Positions 61,376 to 64,000 of a DNA stretch of 64,000 nt are shown here, in pieces. Each line of letters begins with the position of its first letter. Within the stretch, counting starts at the first letter, position 1. Source of the DNA: Reinekea sp046710285 (GTDB lineage Bacteria; Pseudomonadota; Gammaproteobacteria; Pseudomonadales; Natronospirillaceae); the NCBI RefSeq assembly GCF_046710285.1, contig NZ_JBKEGY010000001.1, forward strand, positions 248,001 through 312,000, given 5' to 3'. The notes below the pieces were generated by a model. The model worked only from the letters and a program-made list of their open reading frames with translations. It was not told where the DNA came from and did not search any database. The translations under genes were made by a program, and so were the position numbers.

Positions 61376-62590
61376 TTGAGTACCATACTCATGTTAAAAG
61401 TCAGTGGTCATGATCAAGTTGGACTGACCGCTGCAATTAGCCAAATATTGGCTGAATCACAGGTTACGTTGCTTGATATAGGCCAATCGGTTATTCATGA
61501 TCAGGTTTCCTTAGGCATGCTGGTGCAATTGCCGACCGGCAGTGACCATTCGAATATGCTCAAAGAACTGTTGTATCAGGCACATGAACGAGACATTCAT
61601 GTTCGTTTTACACCCGTGTCCGATGAAGCCTATCAAGAGTGGGTTGAACAGCAAGGTAAAGACCGTTACGTGTTAACGGTGTTGGCGCGTCGAATAACAG
61701 CCGAACATCTTGCTCACATTTCAAAAGCTGTATCTGATCAGGGTTTAAACATTCAAGACATGACCCGCCTAACAGGGCGTGTTGCACTTGATAAACCGGC
61801 CCATAATGATAAAGCCTGCATAGAAATGACCTTAAGAGGCCAGCCTAAAAACATTGAATCGTTACGACATGAGTTTTTGCAAATATCAGCAGATTTAAAC
61901 GTTGATGTTGCCTTTCAAGCAGATACGGTTTATCGACGAAACCGTCGTTTAGTCTGTTTTGATATGGATTCCACGCTCATTGAAGCCGAAGTGATAGATG
62001 AATTAGCCAAGGCAGCAGGGGTAGGAGAGCAGGTAGCGGCCATTACCGAAGAAGCGATGCAAGGACAGTTAGATTTCCAAGAGAGCTTTAGAAGACGTAT
62101 GGCTCTGCTGAAAGGTCTCGATGAATCGGTATTAGCTGAAATTGCCCAGCAATTACCGATTACCGAAGGCGCCGAACGGCTGATCAAAACGTTAAAAGCT
62201 TATGGCTATAAAACAGCTATTTTATCGGGTGGCTTTACCTATTTTGGTGAGTACCTGCAAAAGAAGTTAGGTTTTGACTATGTTTATGCCAACCATCTCG
62301 ACATTAAAGACGGGAAAGTTACCGGTTTAGTCAAAGGTGATATTGTTGATGGCGCCCGTAAAGCTGAGTTGCTAAAAGAATTGGCACTAAGAGAAGGTAT
62401 TCAGTTAGAACAAACCATTGCCGTAGGTGATGGCGCTAATGATTTACCCATGCTTTCCGAAGCGGGGCTTGGTATTGCTTTTCGTGCTAAGCCTATCGTA
62501 AAGGAAAATGCTCGTCATTCTATCTCTACGTTAGGCCTTGATGGAGTTCTCTACATGCTAGGGTTCACTGACAAAGAGATTCTTTCTTAA
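61376..62590 (+). CDS. serB: Phosphoserine phosphatase
   Basis: A 404-residue SerB with two N-terminal ACT-like domains (MLKVSGHDQVGLTAAISQIL; RYVLTVLARRITAEHLAHIS) and a HAD phosphatase domain. HAD motifs: FDMDSTLIEAE (nucleophile Asp196, acid Asp198), ILSGGFTYF and VGDGANDLPMLSEAG. It makes L-serine from O-phosphoserine in the last step of serine synthesis; the ACT domains are common in Pseudomonas-type SerB. The start is TTG at 61376 with GGAG 8 bases upstream; the ATG at 61391 is the alternative. Confidence 0.93.
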   Translation: MSTILMLKVSGHDQVGLTAAISQILAESQVTLLDIGQSVIHDQVSLGMLVQLPTGSDHSNMLKELLYQAHERDIHVRFTPVSDEAYQEWVEQQGKDRYVLTVLARRITAEHLAHISKAVSDQGLNIQDMTRLTGRVALDKPAHNDKACIEMTLRGQPKNIESLRHEFLQISADLNVDVAFQADTVYRRNRRLVCFDMDSTLIEAEVIDELAKAAGVGEQVAAITEEAMQGQLDFQESFRRRMALLKGLDESVLAEIAQQLPITEGAERLIKTLKAYGYKTAILSGGFTYFGEYLQKKLGFDYVYANHLDIKDGKVTGLVKGDIVDGARKAELLKELALREGIQLEQTIAVGDGANDLPMLSEAGLGIAFRAKPIVKENARHSISTLGLDGVLYMLGFTDKEILS

Positions 62591-62612
62591 GCGTTTTTGA
62601 ACGTGACCAAGG

Positions 62613-62640
62613 GATGAGGCGATGATTACATCGCCTCATC
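62613..62640. terminator. 12-bp hairpin between convergent genes
   Basis: GATGAGGCGATG-ATTA-CATCGCCTCATC is a perfect 12-bp stem with a 4-base loop. It contains the last codons and stop of the FimX-like gene on the minus strand and follows serB by 22 bases on the plus strand. There is no T run, so it may act as a Rho-independent-like barrier or only as an mRNA end. Confidence 0.6.
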
Positions 62641-64000
62641 TTCATCATCAAAGTTATACGCCATTTCATCGAGTGGCGCTTGCAAGTAATAACCCTGAAT
62701 ATAATTAACACCAAGTTCCCACAAAGACGCCAGCACTTCAGCTTGCTCTATTTGCGGCACAATAGAGTTGATATCGTTACTGTGTATTTCAGTAAGTACA
62801 GCTTTTAGTTTTTCGGAAGGTTTACCAGATTCAACCAGCTCTTCTACAAAACGAGGGTGAATGCGTGCATAGCTAATATCTAGATGGTTCATCAATTGTT
62901 TGGCATTTTCTGCTAAGCCAAATCGATTGATCGCTAATTGGCATTTCAGCAAGGACATACCTTTACTAAAGGCTTTAGCCGCTTTTAAATAACTTAATGC
63001 AGACTCTTCAGTAATTTGGAAGCAAACTGAATCACCTGGCAGTTTATGCTTTCTTAAAACGCTGTTTACCCAGGGCAAAAAGGCAGGGTCTTGTATCGAT
63101 GAGGGGGTTAAATGTATTAAACATTGAGTGTTATGACCACGAGAGCGGTGAGTGGCTAAGTTTTCTAGGCTTTTCTCGACCACCCAACGGTCTAATTTCG
63201 CACTCATATCGCTGTTTTCAATTGCGCTAATAAACTCTTCAGGAGAGATATCAGAGCCATCTTTATCGCGTAATCTGACCAACACATCGTAATGTTCTTG
63301 GCTATCACCGCGCAAACTCATAATGGGCTGGAATTGAATGCGTAAGCCATCGTGCTCGAGTGCATGTTGGACTTTTGCAACAATTGAGTTTTCAGCTAAA
63401 TTGGCAATATCTGATTTATCGAAGTAGCCAACGTCTTTGTTAGATTTAATCGCAAAATTGTATGCTTGGTCGGCCTGAACTAGGGCCTTATTGCCCGAAT
63501 CACTTTGTTCATCAATATGAGCTAACCCCGCAACAAGTTTGACTGGGATAGTTTTGCCTTCGACATCAAATAAATGCCCTTCGACTTGTTTTAGTACTTT
63601 TTCTAACTCTCCTTGCACTGCTTTAAGGTCAGATTGGCTGGTTAACATACCGAACATATCATCGCTATAGCGCGCGATAATAGCCCCTTTAGGTTGTGTT
63701 TGTATCAGCAACTCAGCGATCTGCTTAAGAATAACATCGGTGCCGGCGACACCTGCTAGTGACTTAATGTCTACGAAATTAGCAATACCAATATGGCCGA
63801 CAAGGCAACGCTTAGAGTCACTAACGGCCCGTTGGTAGGCATTGTCGAGCTGTTCATTAAAATAGAGTTTGTTATAAAGACCGGTGACTAAGTCTTGCGA
63901 ACTAATTTCTTTGATTTTTTCTTGTAGCAATTCACTGTCAGCTTCATTGCGACGAATGACAATTTGAGTGCAAGGCTCACTTTCATAGGTAGCTGCTGAG
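62626..64000 (-). CDS. FimX-like degenerate GGDEF-EAL protein (partial at window edge)
   Basis: The C-terminal ~458 residues of a signalling protein; the frame is open to the window end, so the TTG at 63930 is not the real start. The residues before it (TYESEPCTQIVIRRNEAD) look like the end of a PAS domain. A GGDEF domain follows (SSQDLVTGLYNKLYFNEQLD) with its active site degenerate (ARYSDDMFGML). Then comes an EAL domain whose signature is DVLVRL instead of EALLR. FimX proteins have the same order and the same losses; they bind c-di-GMP without making or degrading it and control type IV pili at the cell pole. Confidence 0.8.
   Translation of the reverse strand, partial: SAATYESEPCTQIVIRRNEADSELLQEKIKEISSQDLVTGLYNKLYFNEQLDNAYQRAVSDSKRCLVGHIGIANFVDIKSLAGVAGTDVILKQIAELLIQTQPKGAIIARYSDDMFGMLTSQSDLKAVQGELEKVLKQVEGHLFDVEGKTIPVKLVAGLAHIDEQSDSGNKALVQADQAYNFAIKSNKDVGYFDKSDIANLAENSIVAKVQHALEHDGLRIQFQPIMSLRGDSQEHYDVLVRLRDKDGSDISPEEFISAIENSDMSAKLDRWVVEKSLENLATHRSRGHNTQCLIHLTPSSIQDPAFLPWVNSVLRKHKLPGDSVCFQITEESALSYLKAAKAFSKGMSLLKCQLAINRFGLAENAKQLMNHLDISYARIHPRFVEELVESGKPSEKLKAVLTEIHSNDINSIVPQIEQAEVLASLWELGVNYIQGYYLQAPLDEMAYNFDDEDEAM

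Noticed and set aside
1..64000. tRNA, rRNA or known riboswitch
   Set aside because: I saw no cloverleaf, rRNA segment or recognisable aptamer in any gap; a covariance-model search (Rfam/tRNAscan) would be needed to exclude them fully.

Overview
The window looks like a chromosomal segment of a marine, polysaccharide-using gammaproteobacterium. The housekeeping blocks (mnmC, rnm-yciO-scpA-scpB-rluB, serB, a FimX-like protein) are typical of Oceanospirillales/Pseudomonadales, and a Reinekea- or Saccharospirillum-like genus is a reasonable guess, but this is inference from gene content only.

Bases 1-13.4 kb are an arabinan/L-arabinose utilisation locus. It holds the end of a ribulokinase (araB), araD, a transaldolase and a transketolase. 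These are followed by a GH51 arabinofuranosidase, a hexapeptide acetyltransferase on the opposite strand, a secreted GH43 endo-arabinanase lipoprotein, a CUT1-type oligosaccharide ABC transporter (two permeases and a binding protein, no ATPase), a LacI regulator and a second, cytoplasmic GH43 enzyme. The implied flow is: arabinan cut outside, oligosaccharides imported, trimmed to L-arabinose inside, and passed through AraB/AraD and Tal/Tkt to central metabolism. An araA isomerase is not in view. A chemoreceptor (13.7-15.7 kb) and a divergent peroxiredoxin-like/LysR pair follow.

Bases 18.2-28.5 kb carry two monosaccharide ABC systems transcribed divergently: ytfQ-ytfR-ytfT-yjfF (galactofuranose/pentofuranose type) leftward and chvE-gguA-gguB plus galM rightward. 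A perfect 18-bp palindrome inside a terminator-like hairpin separates ytfQ from ytfR.

Bases 28.6-30.4 kb are an AT-rich patch with a LysE-type exporter and a LysR regulator. The LysR gene has a Bacillota-style ribosome binding site, a TTG start and a frameshift in an A6 run. The patch ends at a 13-base match to a pUC-type polylinker. Next come greB, whose leader is built on a 115-bp IS3 remnant, two signalling proteins (PAS-GGDEF and MHYT-GGDEF), mnmC, small envelope and unknown genes, and the rnm-yciO-scpAB-rluB-baiN-like block (38.3-44.1 kb).

Bases 44.5-51.7 kb are a decayed Rhs polymorphic-toxin locus. It has three toxin/immunity pairs: a colicin E5-like RNase tip, a Tlde1-like L,D-transpeptidase tip with an exported immunity protein, and an unrecognised tip with a membrane-anchored immunity protein. 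Duplicated Rhs core segments lie between them, and an IS3-family element with exact 4-bp target duplications is inserted in an rhs pseudogene. The transposase of that element is itself broken by a 20-bp tandem duplication.

Bases 51.7-64 kb return to ordinary genes: a ClsC-like phospholipase D protein, an M28 aminopeptidase with two PPC domains, a TorC/TorA-type TMAO reductase pair, a Rieske protein, a membrane protein with a cyclase-homology domain, a 59-residue protein, serB, and the C-terminal part of a FimX-like degenerate GGDEF/EAL protein that runs off the window.
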